A DNA stretch of 48,755 bases from Pseudobdellovibrio sp. (GCA_020696855.1 JAJFMT010000005.1:1-48755); one strand, 5' to 3'. Shown: positions 34,835-44,938, counted from the first letter of the stretch. Program-made: numbers and translations. The notes: generated from the letters alone by a model not told the origin.

Positions 34835-36237
34835 TGAAAACTCTTATTCTGTCATTATTATTTTCTGTTCTGGCATGGGCTGAAGTTCCTGAGCATCTAT
34901 ATTTAAAAGAAGCTCCGCCGATTCAACTTCCGAATTCGGCACGTTACATGGTTTACCTTGAAACAAGTGAAAACCCAGTCGGCAAACGTTCGCCCCGCCC
35001 GTTCTGGATTGAGCACCTGGAAATTCCACTGGCTTCTTTACAGGAAGACATCGGCGCAAAAATGGCGCCTGAAATTCGCGAATCGATGATTTTTCAAAAT
35101 GCAGAAGGCGTAAAAATGGTTCGTTGGATTCTGAATCCTGAAGACACTAAATACGCAAATGAGATCATCGAGAAGATGAAAGATAAAGGACTTAACTTAG
35201 AAAAGAAACGTTACTTCATCGGCTACTCGACATCTTCACGAAGCTGTATCGTACAAGACCCTAAAACCGGCACCACATTCTCTATTAAATCTTCAACTAA
35301 CCAAACAGCAGGTAACTGGAACGACAAAAAAGAAACTGTTCGTGCCGCCCGTGCCGGCCGTTTAATGAACGACCATATCGAGCGCGACAGAAAATCAGGG
35401 CACAACTCGGCTCTTGGTATAATTAATGAGCCACTGGCTTACTACATGCCTGAAGTCGATCAAGGGATTATCATTCGCCAGTACGAACACTTCTTGCGAC
35501 CCAACCAAGATAAAAAGTTGGTTCCGGTATTTGCATTCATTCACCGAGCGGAATTTTACGCCGCGAAAGCCGGCTACGATGTTACTCAGCCGGGTGCTAC
35601 TCAGGAATTTATTGAAAAAACTTTGGCTAAATGGGGCGGTATCGCTTCAGCTGAACTGTTCATGCACTACGGAATCATCTACAACTCTCCTCACGGCCAG
35701 AACTTCTTAGTAGAAGTCGATAAAAACGAGCGCCCGACAGGAAAATTGTTTGCGCGTGACTATGCGGATTCACATTTGTATGAGCCCATCTTTAAACGCT
35801 CAACTGCAGGCCGCGCGGCACTTGCGCACTACCGCACGTTTACAAGCGGTTCAAATGAGATTGTGTCTTCTAACTTTCGTTTGATCTTTGGCCCTTACCA
35901 TAACGGAACCTACAACAAGCCTTCATGGGTACACAACGAAGCGCTTTTGATCGATGCGTACAGAGATGCAGTCAACGACCGCATTCAAACCACTTTGAAA
36001 CTTTCTAACCCGTCGGCTTCCCTTTCTAATGCTAACGGTACAGTTAATAATTACTGGGGCGCGACTTATAACCTTGAAGAAAACAAAGATTTAAAAGAGT
36101 GGATCAAAGACCCCGTGTATACGGCACGCGCCGCTCAGTCCCGTGTTTCACCGGCCGAAGGCCGCGTGCGTTCTGAAATGAAGCCGGTTGCAAAACCGGT
36201 TATCCGTTCTTGCCGCATGTTAATGAGTTCAATTTAA
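34834..36237 (+). CDS. exported protein resembling IucA/IucC (NIS synthetase) ligases
   Basis: The 467-residue product has a signal peptide (1-16, SVLAWA). Its middle and C-terminal parts recall NIS siderophore synthetases: FSIKSSTNQTAGN (149-161) like the conserved ATP-binding strand, IIIRQYEHF, then HGQN (287-290) and FARDYADSHLY (306-316) like HGQN...lRDfh of IucA/IucC. A standard NIS enzyme is about 600 residues, so this is shorter and some motifs are weak. Its ATG overlaps the stop of the amidoligase-like gene by one base. Paired exported ligase-like proteins are unusual. I regard the fold as likely, the activity as unproved. Confidence 0.5.
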   Translation: MKTLILSLLFSVLAWAEVPEHLYLKEAPPIQLPNSARYMVYLETSENPVGKRSPRPFWIEHLEIPLASLQEDIGAKMAPEIRESMIFQNAEGVKMVRWILNPEDTKYANEIIEKMKDKGLNLEKKRYFIGYSTSSRSCIVQDPKTGTTFSIKSSTNQTAGNWNDKKETVRAARAGRLMNDHIERDRKSGHNSALGIINEPLAYYMPEVDQGIIIRQYEHFLRPNQDKKLVPVFAFIHRAEFYAAKAGYDVTQPGATQEFIEKTLAKWGGIASAELFMHYGIIYNSPHGQNFLVEVDKNERPTGKLFARDYADSHLYEPIFKRSTAGRAALAHYRTFTSGSNEIVSSNFRLIFGPYHNGTYNKPSWVHNEALLIDAYRDAVNDRIQTTLKLSNPSASLSNANGTVNNYWGATYNLEENKDLKEWIKDPVYTARAAQSRVSPAEGRVRSEMKPVAKPVIRSCRMLMSSI

Positions 36238-36276
36238 TTTTAAAACTGGGACCTTTTTAGAGTAGCAAAGAGAGAT

Positions 36277-36708
36277 TTATTTAACGTCGCATTCTTTATC
36301 TGCGACCCATTCGCCCGTCATCGTGATGGCGGCAATCGATGGTAACGCCCGTTTGTATTTTCCTTTGGCTTCGCCACGCAGTTCGTATTTAGATTCAGTG
36401 AACGGGCCTGAAAGCTTGCCGTTGGCTAAAAGATTTTGATTGTCGCATTTGACATCGGCTTCAAGATTTTTGTTATTCACTTGCCACTTCGTTAAGAAGC
36501 AGCCTTGTTTTTTAAGCTCTTCTTCGAGTGTGGCGCGTGCATCTTTAGCCTGGGTATCTGAAATACAGTTTTCTGAGCGTGAATCCGGCATGGGAATGCC
36601 GTTGAGCCGAAGTGTTGTTCTGGATTTCCAGAGCCCCGGCACAAATTTTTGCGCCGGGGCCTGTAGTGAAATTAAAATTCCTAAGAGCACCACACTAAAT
36701 CGGAGCAT
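36277..36708 (-). CDS. small secreted DUF3617-like protein
   Basis: The 143-residue protein has a signal peptide (about 1-19, APAQ). The mature part begins with GLWKSRTTL and ends with [10 protein letters not shown], with Cys residues at ENCISD, KKQGCF and VKCDNQN, the usual layout of DUF3617, a secreted beta-rich family of unknown function. I choose ATG 36708 because it starts the signal peptide and has GGAA upstream, although the frame is open 18 codons further. It overlaps the end of aceA by 14 bases and may ride on the aceBA transcript. Confidence 0.6.
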   Translation of the reverse strand: MLRFSVVLLGILISLQAPAQKFVPGLWKSRTTLRLNGIPMPDSRSENCISDTQAKDARATLEEELKKQGCFLTKWQVNNKNLEADVKCDNQNLLANGKLSGPFTESKYELRGEAKGKYKRALPSIAAITMTGEWVADKECDVK

Positions 36709-38038
36709 ACGGAAATTCCGGTATGTTGGCAGCAGAGTGCTGCGGAGGCTGCGGCTGCTCATCGCCGTGAAATTGCGCCTCTTCAGTCGAGCCCTTCATG
36801 GCCAGCGTTGACGATCTTCCGCGGCTGACTGTGCTGCTGACTAAATCAAAATATCCTGTTCCGACTTCGCGCTGATGTTTAGTTGCTGAATAACCCAATG
36901 ACTCGGCTTCGAATTCCTTATTCTGCATGTGAGAGTATGCCGACATTCCGTAATCGCGGTAACTGTGAGCCAAATCGAACATCGAGTAATTTAATGCATG
37001 GAATCCTGCAAGTGTGACGAACTGAAACTTGTAGCCCATTGCATTTAATTCATTCTGGAATTTTGCGATCGTGTGCGCATCAAGTTTTTTGCTCCAGTTA
37101 AATGATGGCGAACAGTTGTAAGCCAGCAATTTACCCGGATACATCGAACGGATTCCCTCTGCGAATTTTTTTGCTTCAGCTAAATCAGGAGTGGACGTTT
37201 CACACCAGACTAAGTCTGCGTAAGGCGCATACGCCTGTCCTCTGGCAATCGCCATGTCGATACCGCCGGTGATAGTGTGGAATCCTTCTTCAGTGCGGCT
37301 GCCGTTGCCGGTAATAAAAGGCCTGTCATAGGGGTCTACGTCACTTGTAATCAGTCGAGCTGCATCCGCATCCGTGCGGGCCACTATGACAGTCGGAACA
37401 TCTAATACATCCGCCGCCAGTCTGGCAGCGTTTAATGTCTTAATAAATTGACTTGTTGGTACCAGAACTTTGCCGCCTAAGTGGCCGCATTTTTTTTCTG
37501 ATGCTAATTGATCTTCAAAATGCACGCCAGCGGCGCCGGCTTCGATCATGGCCTTCATTAATTCGAATGCATTCAGCACTCCGCCGAAACCGGCTTCGGC
37601 GTCAGCGATAATCGGAGCAAACCAATCGACGGAATTATCGTTTTCAGAGTGCGCAATCTGATCGGCACGCTGCAAAGTTTGATTAATTCTTTTCACCACG
37701 TTAGGTACTGAGTTCGCAGGGTAAAGACTTTGATCGGGATACATGTGGCCGGATAGATTCGCATCAGCGGCGACTTGCCACCCTGATAGATAAATCGCTT
37801 TCAACCCTGCTTTTACCTGTTGCATCGCCTGATTACCTGTTAAGGCACCTAAGGCTCTGACCGCTTCCGGCTGGTGCAAAAGAGTCCATAATTTTTTAGA
37901 TGTCACCGAAGCAATGGTGTGCTCAACCTTTAGAGATCCCGCTAAACGGTAAACTTCGTCGGCCGTGTAATCTCTCTTAATTCCCTGCCAACGGGCATCA
38001 GATTTCCATCGCTTTGAAATATCAGCAGCTGAATGCAT
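36695..38038 (-). CDS. aceA: isocitrate lyase
   Basis: The 447-residue enzyme carries the catalytic signature KKCGH (182-186, Cys184), with [10 protein letters not shown] and HFEDQ metal-binding segments and WCETSTPDL near the C-terminus. It splits isocitrate to succinate and glyoxylate, the first step of the glyoxylate bypass. An AGGGGGG run before the ATG is an unusually strong ribosome-binding site. It lies 24 bases after aceB on the same strand. The last 35 residues ([17 protein letters not shown]) are a His/Pro/Gln-rich tail that most bacterial AceA lack or have shorter. Confidence 0.97.
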   Translation of the reverse strand: MHSAADISKRWKSDARWQGIKRDYTADEVYRLAGSLKVEHTIASVTSKKLWTLLHQPEAVRALGALTGNQAMQQVKAGLKAIYLSGWQVAADANLSGHMYPDQSLYPANSVPNVVKRINQTLQRADQIAHSENDNSVDWFAPIIADAEAGFGGVLNAFELMKAMIEAGAAGVHFEDQLASEKKCGHLGGKVLVPTSQFIKTLNAARLAADVLDVPTVIVARTDADAARLITSDVDPYDRPFITGNGSRTEEGFHTITGGIDMAIARGQAYAPYADLVWCETSTPDLAEAKKFAEGIRSMYPGKLLAYNCSPSFNWSKKLDAHTIAKFQNELNAMGYKFQFVTLAGFHALNYSMFDLAHSYRDYGMSAYSHMQNKEFEAESLGYSATKHQREVGTGYFDLVSSTVSRGRSSTLAMKGSTEEAQFHGDEQPQPPQHSAANIPEFPYAPI

Positions 38039-38062
38039 TTTCCCCCCTGAAGAAAAATTTTG

Positions 38063-39664
38063 TTACACAAAATGTAGTGTTGAATAAAAATCGTTTAGCT
38101 GGTCCATCAGATAAACATTGCGAATCTGTTCTTTGGCTTTGTGAATCGGTGTTATCGCAGCCAGAGTCTTCGCGTTGTGGTGCTGAATAACCTTTTCACA
38201 TTCCTCTTCGAACAATTTATAAACCAAGTCTTTTGAAACCTGAGTTCCGCAGTCCAGCTGCACCTGGTGGTGAAGCCATTGCCATACTTGAGCACGACTG
38301 ATTTCCAATGTCGCCAAGTCTTCCATTAAATTCTCAAAGGCAATACAGCCGTGACCTTCATTCCATGCGTGCTGGTAAGCAATTCCGACACGAATGTTTT
38401 GACGTAAGCCATCGATAGTCTTCGGCCCGTGTTCAACAGGAAGAAGTTCAGGCTCTGCGGGCAAATCAGCATGTTTGATGTCAAGCTGATTCGGTTTTGA
38501 AAACTGCTGCTTCGCCGGCCCCACAAAATAAGGATGTGAAACCCAGCAGCCGTCATGACCGATTTCAAATTCACGCCGTTTGTCTGCTATGACTTTTTCG
38601 GTCTGAAGTTTTCTTAACTCATCTGTCTGCCCCGGAGTGTGCGCTGCCATTCCCCCGAGCGCCAAGGCTCCGCGTTTATGACAGATTTTAATAAGATGCT
38701 TAGCATAAGCATCCATCCACGGTTTTGACATATCAATGTGGCTTCGGTCTGCCAGTACCCGGTCTCTGTGTTTTTTCAATGTTTTAATATCAGAGAAAAT
38801 TTTATCCCAGCGGCCGCCGTTCAATGCGCAGGCGCGCTCTCTGATTTCATAGAGAATTTCTTCGATCTGAAATGCTGCCGGCAGCGTTTCAATCAGAAAA
38901 GTCACTTTAAGACTTGCGTGCGGCAACCCCAAATGTTTTTCAATCCGTTCAAAAGCCTGATTCCACCACCGCGCTTCCAGGTGATGCTCACACTTAGGAA
39001 CGTAGAATTTAGGAGTGATGCCCTTTCTTAAGAATTTCTTCGCTGTGTGATAAGCTGTAACAGCCAAATCATGAAGCCCTGCCGCTAACGGTAAACCGTG
39101 AATCACTACATTTTTTTCAAGTAAATGCAGACCGCGCACGCGAACCATTGGGCGCGCCATGCGTTTCGGATTTAACTGATATATCTTCGTGCCGAACTCT
39201 CCCGGTGCTTCGTGTGTTAGCGTCCCCTCCGCCACACCGATAACATTTTCGATTCCGGCAACAACGTTCTCCCATGTGGGCTTCATTGAGTCTTCGAAGT
39301 CCAGCATGGCGGTATTTGCCACTTCATAGTCTTCGCCCGGGCTTAACATATTGATAACCATTTTGCGGTTGCTCACAGGGCCGGTGATTTCCACACGGCG
39401 GTCCAGCATGTCATCCGGAATTGGTGCAACTTGCCAACCTGTTTTGCGCGCAAAGTGATCCTTGCAGAAACGGGGCAATTCTCCATTATCGAAACAATTT
39501 TGCTTTTCGGCGCGCGCCAATAATAGAGTTTGCCGCTCTTTTTCAAAAGCAAGATGAAGATCAGTTAATATTTCTTCCAGCTCCCGTGGATATAGCTCCG
39601 TATGGCTTTTTTCTGCGGATTTAACTGGACTGATTTTGACTGGTGTCTCTTTTGTTTGTTGCAT
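38063..39664 (-). CDS. aceB: malate synthase A
   Basis: The 533-residue enzyme condenses glyoxylate with acetyl-CoA to malate, the second step of the glyoxylate bypass. It has the AceB-type motifs: FCKDHFARKTGW, FEDSMKPTWEN, RVRGLHLLEKNV and TFLIETLPAAFQIEEILYEI, GHDGCWVSHP and FENLMEDLATLEIS. The size matches form A (about 530). ATG 39664 is chosen; a GTG three codons earlier is possible, and no good Shine-Dalgarno supports either. It heads the aceB-aceA-DUF3617 unit, so growth on acetyl-CoA-yielding substrates such as lipids is expected. Confidence 0.95.
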   Translation of the reverse strand: MQQTKETPVKISPVKSAEKSHTELYPRELEEILTDLHLAFEKERQTLLLARAEKQNCFDNGELPRFCKDHFARKTGWQVAPIPDDMLDRRVEITGPVSNRKMVINMLSPGEDYEVANTAMLDFEDSMKPTWENVVAGIENVIGVAEGTLTHEAPGEFGTKIYQLNPKRMARPMVRVRGLHLLEKNVVIHGLPLAAGLHDLAVTAYHTAKKFLRKGITPKFYVPKCEHHLEARWWNQAFERIEKHLGLPHASLKVTFLIETLPAAFQIEEILYEIRERACALNGGRWDKIFSDIKTLKKHRDRVLADRSHIDMSKPWMDAYAKHLIKICHKRGALALGGMAAHTPGQTDELRKLQTEKVIADKRREFEIGHDGCWVSHPYFVGPAKQQFSKPNQLDIKHADLPAEPELLPVEHGPKTIDGLRQNIRVGIAYQHAWNEGHGCIAFENLMEDLATLEISRAQVWQWLHHQVQLDCGTQVSKDLVYKLFEEECEKVIQHHNAKTLAAITPIHKAKEQIRNVYLMDQLNDFYSTLHFV

Positions 39665-39747
39665 GCAGACCACAATTGCAAAAGCTGTGCGCTTGTTCTG
39701 CTTAAGAGATTTCTGTTTGCGGCAATCGGGACTCGCCGCTGCAAATT

Positions 39748-40992
39748 TTACTTACCGATTTTTGATAGAATGTGGGCTTTTGAGATCTGAAAATCCCTGA
39801 CGATTTGCAGCTGTTTGTCTTTAATTTCTAAAAGGCGGTTCGATGCACCCAGTACATCGGGAGAGTTTTTTACACCGCGCGAATATTCGGACTCTGTTAA
39901 CTTATAATACTTCTCGGCAAGTTTTATATTTTCTTCTGCCAAGTGCACCTGGCTGTGAAGAAGATCCAGCTCCGACATTTCATTTTCAACATGAACATGA
40001 ATCTCATATTTTTGCTGCTCGCTGATTTTTGCCAGGCCAAGTGCTTCCTGCTTAAGTGCTTTTGATTCTCGGTTACTTTCAAACACAGAAGAAAACTTAA
40101 TCGCGGCTTTTAAACCCACTACCGATTCTGTGCGGTCGCCGGCATCAGGCAAATCAATCTCACGCTGATTGTATTGATTGTACGTGGCAAATGCATCAAT
40201 CGACGGTGCCCAGCTGTATTTTTTGTTTCTGGCTTCCAGTTCGCTGATATTTGATAACAATTCACTCTCTTTATACAAAAATTCATGATCTTTAGTTTTA
40301 TGCTGAAGTAAGTCCTTGTAGTCGTGTTCATGCTCAAGGGTCTCACTGATTTTAATCTCGCTGGCATCATCCAGATTTAAAATGGCGGCCAGTTCGCGAA
40401 GACGGTTATTGAGCTGCAAATTAGCTTCTTCAAGTTCCTGCTTCAGAACAATCCGGTGCATTTCAAATTCAATCCTGTCAGACTCTGTTCCGACTCCGCT
40501 GTTTAAGCGCCGCACAGCGGCCTTGAAATTTCTTTCATTAATTTCAGTGGCGGATTTTTGCAGTGCGATTTTTTCTTTCAAATACAAAACTTCCCAGTAA
40601 ATGATTCTGGACTTTTCCAGCTCTTCGGACTGAACCCTCATGGAATGAAACTTCAGCTGCTCCGCCCGCTTTTCTCTGACATCGGCCTGCGCCCAGTCGC
40701 GGCCCCCGTTAAACAAATTCAATCTGGCTTCTGCTCCATAGGCCGGCTGGTTGATTCGGTCATGCTGCCCTGTTTTAAAGTCTTCTTGTGCTCCGTAGAT
40801 TTCGATGTCCGGTAAAAAAGACCGGGCAAAATAACCTTTGCGTTCATTAGCAGCTTCGGCCTGAAGTTTCGCTGCGGCAATCCGCGAGTTCTTTTGCTCT
40901 AACAAATCCTTCAGGTTTGAAGAGTTCACGGTCACGTCAGCGAAAAGAATGCTGCCAGATAATAACGAAACAAGCGCAAGAGTCAGTTTCAT
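39748..40992 (-). CDS. TolC-family outer membrane efflux protein
   Basis: The 414-residue protein has a signal peptide (about 1-18, ILFAD) and two long coiled-coil repeats of the OEP/TolC type, each with regular heptads (e.g. SEELEKSRIIYWEVLYLKEK, and about 330-400 in the second half). There is no lipobox Cys, unlike CzcC or CusC. Its place as last gene of an RND operon says that it is the outer-membrane channel for the CusA/CzcA-like pump. It begins nine bases after the small His-rich gene. Confidence 0.88.
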   Translation of the reverse strand: MKLTLALVSLLSGSILFADVTVNSSNLKDLLEQKNSRIAAAKLQAEAANERKGYFARSFLPDIEIYGAQEDFKTGQHDRINQPAYGAEARLNLFNGGRDWAQADVREKRAEQLKFHSMRVQSEELEKSRIIYWEVLYLKEKIALQKSATEINERNFKAAVRRLNSGVGTESDRIEFEMHRIVLKQELEEANLQLNNRLRELAAILNLDDASEIKISETLEHEHDYKDLLQHKTKDHEFLYKESELLSNISELEARNKKYSWAPSIDAFATYNQYNQREIDLPDAGDRTESVVGLKAAIKFSSVFESNRESKALKQEALGLAKISEQQKYEIHVHVENEMSELDLLHSQVHLAEENIKLAEKYYKLTESEYSRGVKNSPDVLGASNRLLEIKDKQLQIVRDFQISKAHILSKIGK

Positions 40993-41001
40993 AGAATCCT
41001 C

Positions 41002-41415
41002 TTATTTTTTAGGTTCAATCGTATATTTTAAAGTGTCGGCATGTTCTTCTTTGGGGCTCTTTAAGCTTAAATGCAACGTATACCGGTGAGCTTTCTTTGC
41101 ATCGTAAGTCGCTTCAAGAACATTGTCTTTTAATGTCAGCGCCAGATCTTCTGCCTTTTTAACTTTTGGCAGCTGAACCTTGGCACTCACGTTGTAGCTC
41201 TTAGGATCAACCGGCTTTAAATCTTTATCATACAAGTAAACTTTTAAATCTTTGCCGCGGCTGACAACTTCTACATAGGTGTCTTCATTCCCTTTAATGA
41301 TGCCGCCTTTAGGTGCCTGTACGCCAGCAGGGCCATTGTGATCATGGCCTTCGTGAGACTGAACTGCGAAGCCGAGCAATAAAACGGACGCCATTAGTAA
41401 AATGTTTTTCTTCAT
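41002..41415 (-). CDS. small periplasmic His-rich protein of the efflux operon (adaptor-like?)
   Basis: The 137-residue product has a signal peptide (1-20, AVQS) and a metal-binding N-terminus, HEGHDHNG. The rest (about 35-137) is a beta-rich domain. Where a membrane fusion protein of 350-500 residues should stand, between pump and channel genes, only this short protein occurs. Its first part resembles the N-terminal metal-binding segment of HlyD-type adaptors or a CopC-like domain, but the barrel, lipoyl and hairpin domains are absent. It overlaps the pump's stop by four bases (ATGA). A metal chaperone or reduced adaptor is possible. Confidence 0.6.
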   Translation of the reverse strand: MKKNILLMASVLLLGFAVQSHEGHDHNGPAGVQAPKGGIIKGNEDTYVEVVSRGKDLKVYLYDKDLKPVDPKSYNVSAKVQLPKVKKAEDLALTLKDNVLEATYDAKKAHRYTLHLSLKSPKEEHADTLKYTIEPKK

Positions 41416-44400
41416 AAACTTTCTCCTTCATTTTCTTTGATATAAGCTTCGGCCGATTTTCGTCCGATAAAATAAAACAATGTCGGTGTGACAATGATAT
41501 CCAGTAACGTCGAGGTAACAAGACCCCCGACGATAACCACGGCAACCGGATGCAGGATCTCGCTGCCGGGCTGGCCCTTCGCAAAGATCAGCGGTAAAAG
41601 TGCAAGCGATGTCACACAGGCCGTCATCATTACCGGCACAAGTCTTTCTTGCGATCCGCGAATAATCATTTCTTTTGAAAACGTCTCGCCCTCGTATTTC
41701 ATCAGATGCAGGTAATGTGAGATCATCATGATGGCATTTCGTGATGCCACACCTGACAACGTAATAAAACCAACGAGGCTCGCAACTGTAATCGAGCGGT
41801 CCGTGAAAAATAAAAGTATTAAGCCACCCATGAATGCCAGCGGTATTGTTCCCATAATCTGACCGGTGATAGTTTTCGATTTAAAGTGGCTGTAAAGCAC
41901 CAGTGCAATCGCCAGTAAAGACAACAACCCGAAGAGTAAAATCTTTCGTGTCGCTTGCTGCTGGCTTTCAAACTGCCCGCCGTAAACTACATAATATCCT
42001 TCAGGAAGTTTCACCTTTGAATTTACTTTCTCCTGAATTTCTTTAACGAGACTTCCCAAGTCTCTTCCGCTGATGTTGGCACTGATCACAATTCGTCTTT
42101 GCCCGTTTTCACGGTTAATTTCATTCGGGCCTGTGGTTTCGTAAACATCAGCTACGTCTTCTAAAAGAACCTTGCGCCCGTCAGGCATTATTTTTAAAAC
42201 CGTTTTTTGCATTTGCTCCATTGAGCCGCGTGATGATTCATCGAACTGAAAAAACACGTCGTATATTTTTGAATCTTCAATAACCTGGGTCAGTGCTTCG
42301 CCGTTAAATGCGGCTTCAAGCAAACTTGTCACTTCTCCTGCGCTGAGGCCGAAGCGGGCCGCGTCTTCGCGTAACACCTGAATTTTAACCTGCGGAATCA
42401 ACCCTTGTTGTTCAATACGAAGATCAACCAGCCCATTGGTGTCTTTGATGGCTTCCTTAAGCTCAATTGATTTTTCGCGCAAGGTGGCTAAATCAGAACC
42501 GAAAATTTTAATCGCTAAAGCCGCACTCACGCCGGATAACATGTGATCAATCAGATGCGAAATAGGCTGACCGATACCGATACTGACGCCTGGAATCTGA
42601 CTTTGAAGTTTATCGCGGATTTCGGCCAGTACGACATCACGGTCGCGGCCCCCAGGTTTGAAATCGATATCAATCTCACTGACGTTTACACCCATAGCGT
42701 GTTCGTCGAGCTCGGCGCGGCCTGTTCGTCTTGAAGCGGATTTAATTTCAGGAATACTGATTAATATTTTTTCTGCTGAAAGCCCTATACGGTTTGATTC
42801 TGTTAAGCTGACTCCGGGAGCTGCCGCCACAGAAATCATGGCGGTCCCCTCGTTAAAGTGCGGCAGGAAGTCCCGTCCCATAAATGCCGTTAGACTTAAC
42901 GCCAAGAGCATCATGACAATAGCACTAACCAATATTTTTTTAGCACGTGGCAAAGACCACTCAAGAATCCTGCGGTCGAGATTTTTAAGATAGGTTACGA
43001 ACTTCGTATCGTGGTGCTCTTTTAAATCTTTAGTTAAAAAGTACGAGCAAAGAACCGGCGTTAACGTCAGCGAGACTATCAGTGAAGCCATTAGAGCGGT
43101 TAAGTATGCCACGCCTAAAGGAGCAAACAGGCGGCCTTCAAGTCCGGTCAGATTAAACAGCGGAAAGAAAACCAGGGCAATAATCACCGTTGCCAGCACG
43201 ATGGAATTTCTTACTTCGCTTGAAGCGTCGTAGATGACTTTCAGCAAATTTCGCGGGTTTGACAGCTTGGCATTTTCACGAAGCCTTCTGAAAACGTTTT
43301 CAACGTCAACGATCGAATCATCGACCAATTCCCCGATCGCGATAGCCAGGCCCCCGAGAGTCATCGTGTTTACGCTGAGGCCGAACAATTTAAAAACAAT
43401 TGCTGTAACCAGAAACGATACAGGAATCGCGGTTAACGTAATAGCAGACATGCGCAAGTTAGCCAAAAATACAAAAAGAACCAGAAACACTAGAACAGTT
43501 CCGAGTTGAAGCTTTCCTTTAATTCCTGAAATTGAAGCCTCAATAAAATTCGCCTGCTTAAATACGTCCGGATTAACAATTACACCTTTTGGAAGCGATG
43601 GCCGAATTTCAGCGATCGCTTTTTCAACGTCTTCTGTAATTTTAATGGTGTCGGCACCAGGCTGTTTCTGAATGGTTAAAACAACAGATGGCTTGCCGTT
43701 AAAGCTTCCGTCCCCGCGCTTTACCCGCGGAGCTTCTTTAACAACGGCAATATCCTTAACCAAAACGGGCTTACCGAAGTGCATACCGATAAGAGTGCTC
43801 TCGATATCTTCAATGCCGTTTACAACACCGATATTTCGCACCAGAAATTCCTGCGCATTACTTTCTAAAAAACCGCCTGTGGTGTTTTGACTGATCTGCG
43901 AAAGTTCGTGATCAATTTCTTCAATGGATAATTGAAACTTATTTAGTTTTTCTGCTGATACTAAAATCTGGTATTGCTTAAGCCCGCCACCGATGCCGAT
44001 CACCTGAGAAACGCCATGAATGGTCATGAGGCGAGGCCTGATCACCCACTCGGCCAGATTGCGAAGCTCCATGGGGCTGACTTCATCATTTTCAGAGGTG
44101 ACAGCGATCTGCTGGATCTGACCCATTAATGAGCCGACAGGACCCATAACAGGAGTAATATCTTTCGGTAATTTTTCTTTGGCTAAATTCAGTTTTTCCT
44201 GAACAAGCTGACGGTTTCGGTAAATCTCTGTGCCCCATTCGAATTCGACGTAAATAGCAGATAGACCGATGCCCGACTGCGAACGAATACGCTCGACCCC
44301 GGGAATTCCGTTTAGGTAACTTTCTACCGGAAAGGTCACGCGGGTTTCAACCTCTTCCGGTGCCATCCCGTGAGCTTCCGTCATGATTGTCACTGTTGGT

Positions 44401-44531
44401 TTTGTAATATCCGGAAACACATCGACCGGCAGCTGCGTAACAGTTACCGCACCGTAAACTAAAACAAATGCAGCAACTGCGACGACAAATAATCTGTTAT
44501 TAAGTGAGAACCGAATAAAATAATTCAGCAT
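41412..44531 (-). CDS. heavy-metal efflux RND transporter (CusA/CzcA family)
   Basis: The 1039-residue inner-membrane pump has the HME-RND layout: LNYFIRFSLNNRLFVV as first membrane helix, DVFPDITKPTV, then two periplasmic domains and twelve predicted membrane helices. The proton-relay helix reads GELVDDSIVDVENVFRRL, with Asp and Glu spaced as in CusA and CzcA but with an extra Asp pair. Substrate cannot be assigned (Zn/Co/Cd or Cu/Ag); neighbouring His-rich proteins suggest Zn, Co or Cu. It lies in an operon: CzcI-like, pump, His-rich small protein, TolC-like channel. Confidence 0.93.
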   Translation of the reverse strand: MLNYFIRFSLNNRLFVVAVAAFVLVYGAVTVTQLPVDVFPDITKPTVTIMTEAHGMAPEEVETRVTFPVESYLNGIPGVERIRSQSGIGLSAIYVEFEWGTEIYRNRQLVQEKLNLAKEKLPKDITPVMGPVGSLMGQIQQIAVTSENDEVSPMELRNLAEWVIRPRLMTIHGVSQVIGIGGGLKQYQILVSAEKLNKFQLSIEEIDHELSQISQNTTGGFLESNAQEFLVRNIGVVNGIEDIESTLIGMHFGKPVLVKDIAVVKEAPRVKRGDGSFNGKPSVVLTIQKQPGADTIKITEDVEKAIAEIRPSLPKGVIVNPDVFKQANFIEASISGIKGKLQLGTVLVFLVLFVFLANLRMSAITLTAIPVSFLVTAIVFKLFGLSVNTMTLGGLAIAIGELVDDSIVDVENVFRRLRENAKLSNPRNLLKVIYDASSEVRNSIVLATVIIALVFFPLFNLTGLEGRLFAPLGVAYLTALMASLIVSLTLTPVLCSYFLTKDLKEHHDTKFVTYLKNLDRRILEWSLPRAKKILVSAIVMMLLALSLTAFMGRDFLPHFNEGTAMISVAAAPGVSLTESNRIGLSAEKILISIPEIKSASRRTGRAELDEHAMGVNVSEIDIDFKPGGRDRDVVLAEIRDKLQSQIPGVSIGIGQPISHLIDHMLSGVSAALAIKIFGSDLATLREKSIELKEAIKDTNGLVDLRIEQQGLIPQVKIQVLREDAARFGLSAGEVTSLLEAAFNGEALTQVIEDSKIYDVFFQFDESSRGSMEQMQKTVLKIMPDGRKVLLEDVADVYETTGPNEINRENGQRRIVISANISGRDLGSLVKEIQEKVNSKVKLPEGYYVVYGGQFESQQQATRKILLFGLLSLLAIALVLYSHFKSKTITGQIMGTIPLAFMGGLILLFFTDRSITVASLVGFITLSGVASRNAIMMISHYLHLMKYEGETFSKEMIIRGSQERLVPVMMTACVTSLALLPLIFAKGQPGSEILHPVAVVIVGGLVTSTLLDIIVTPTLFYFIGRKSAEAYIKENEGESL

Positions 44532-44592
44532 TGAACCCTCGTAAGTAGCCTAACTAAAAAATAGCAAAGAAAATTTCAGAACTAAAAATGAC

Positions 44593-44931
44593 TTAAGACA
44601 GCCGAGGTGGCTGAAAAGGACCTTCAAGAACGGGCTCAGGTTTTACGATATAAATGTTTTCAGAAAAAACTATTTGATCGGCTACCGGCAACTCGATTTG
44701 CTTTTGGGTTTGAAAAACAAAAGCAGAGGTACAGCAGGAATGCAAATGCGGAGGACAATGATCCTTGCAAGGCTCACCGTTGTCGTGATTTTCATGATCA
44801 TCGTCGTGATGAGACGCTTCGTGATGAGTGTCCTGATGAGCTTCCGAACCGGAGCAGTGAAAATCCGCGGCCTTTAGCGCAAAAACACTGATAAAAGTAA
44901 CAATTAAAAACGTCAGGAAAGCGGATCTCAT
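44593..44931 (-). CDS. His/Cys-rich periplasmic CzcI-like metal protein
   Basis: The 112-residue protein has a signal peptide (about 1-21, ALKAAD) and a dense run of His and Asp at 31-58 (SEAHQDTHHEASHHDDDHEN), then CKDHCPPHLHSCC. Such exported His-rich proteins precede czc operons (CzcI) and help sense or buffer the metal. The C-terminal third is hydrophobic then Pro-rich. It heads the four-gene efflux operon, 61 bp before the pump gene. Whether the CPPHLHSCC cluster binds Cu or Zn is open. Confidence 0.75.
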   Translation of the reverse strand: MRSAFLTFLIVTFISVFALKAADFHCSGSEAHQDTHHEASHHDDDHENHDNGEPCKDHCPPHLHSCCTSAFVFQTQKQIELPVADQIVFSENIYIVKPEPVLEGPFQPPRLS

Positions 44932-44938
44932 TGTTTTT

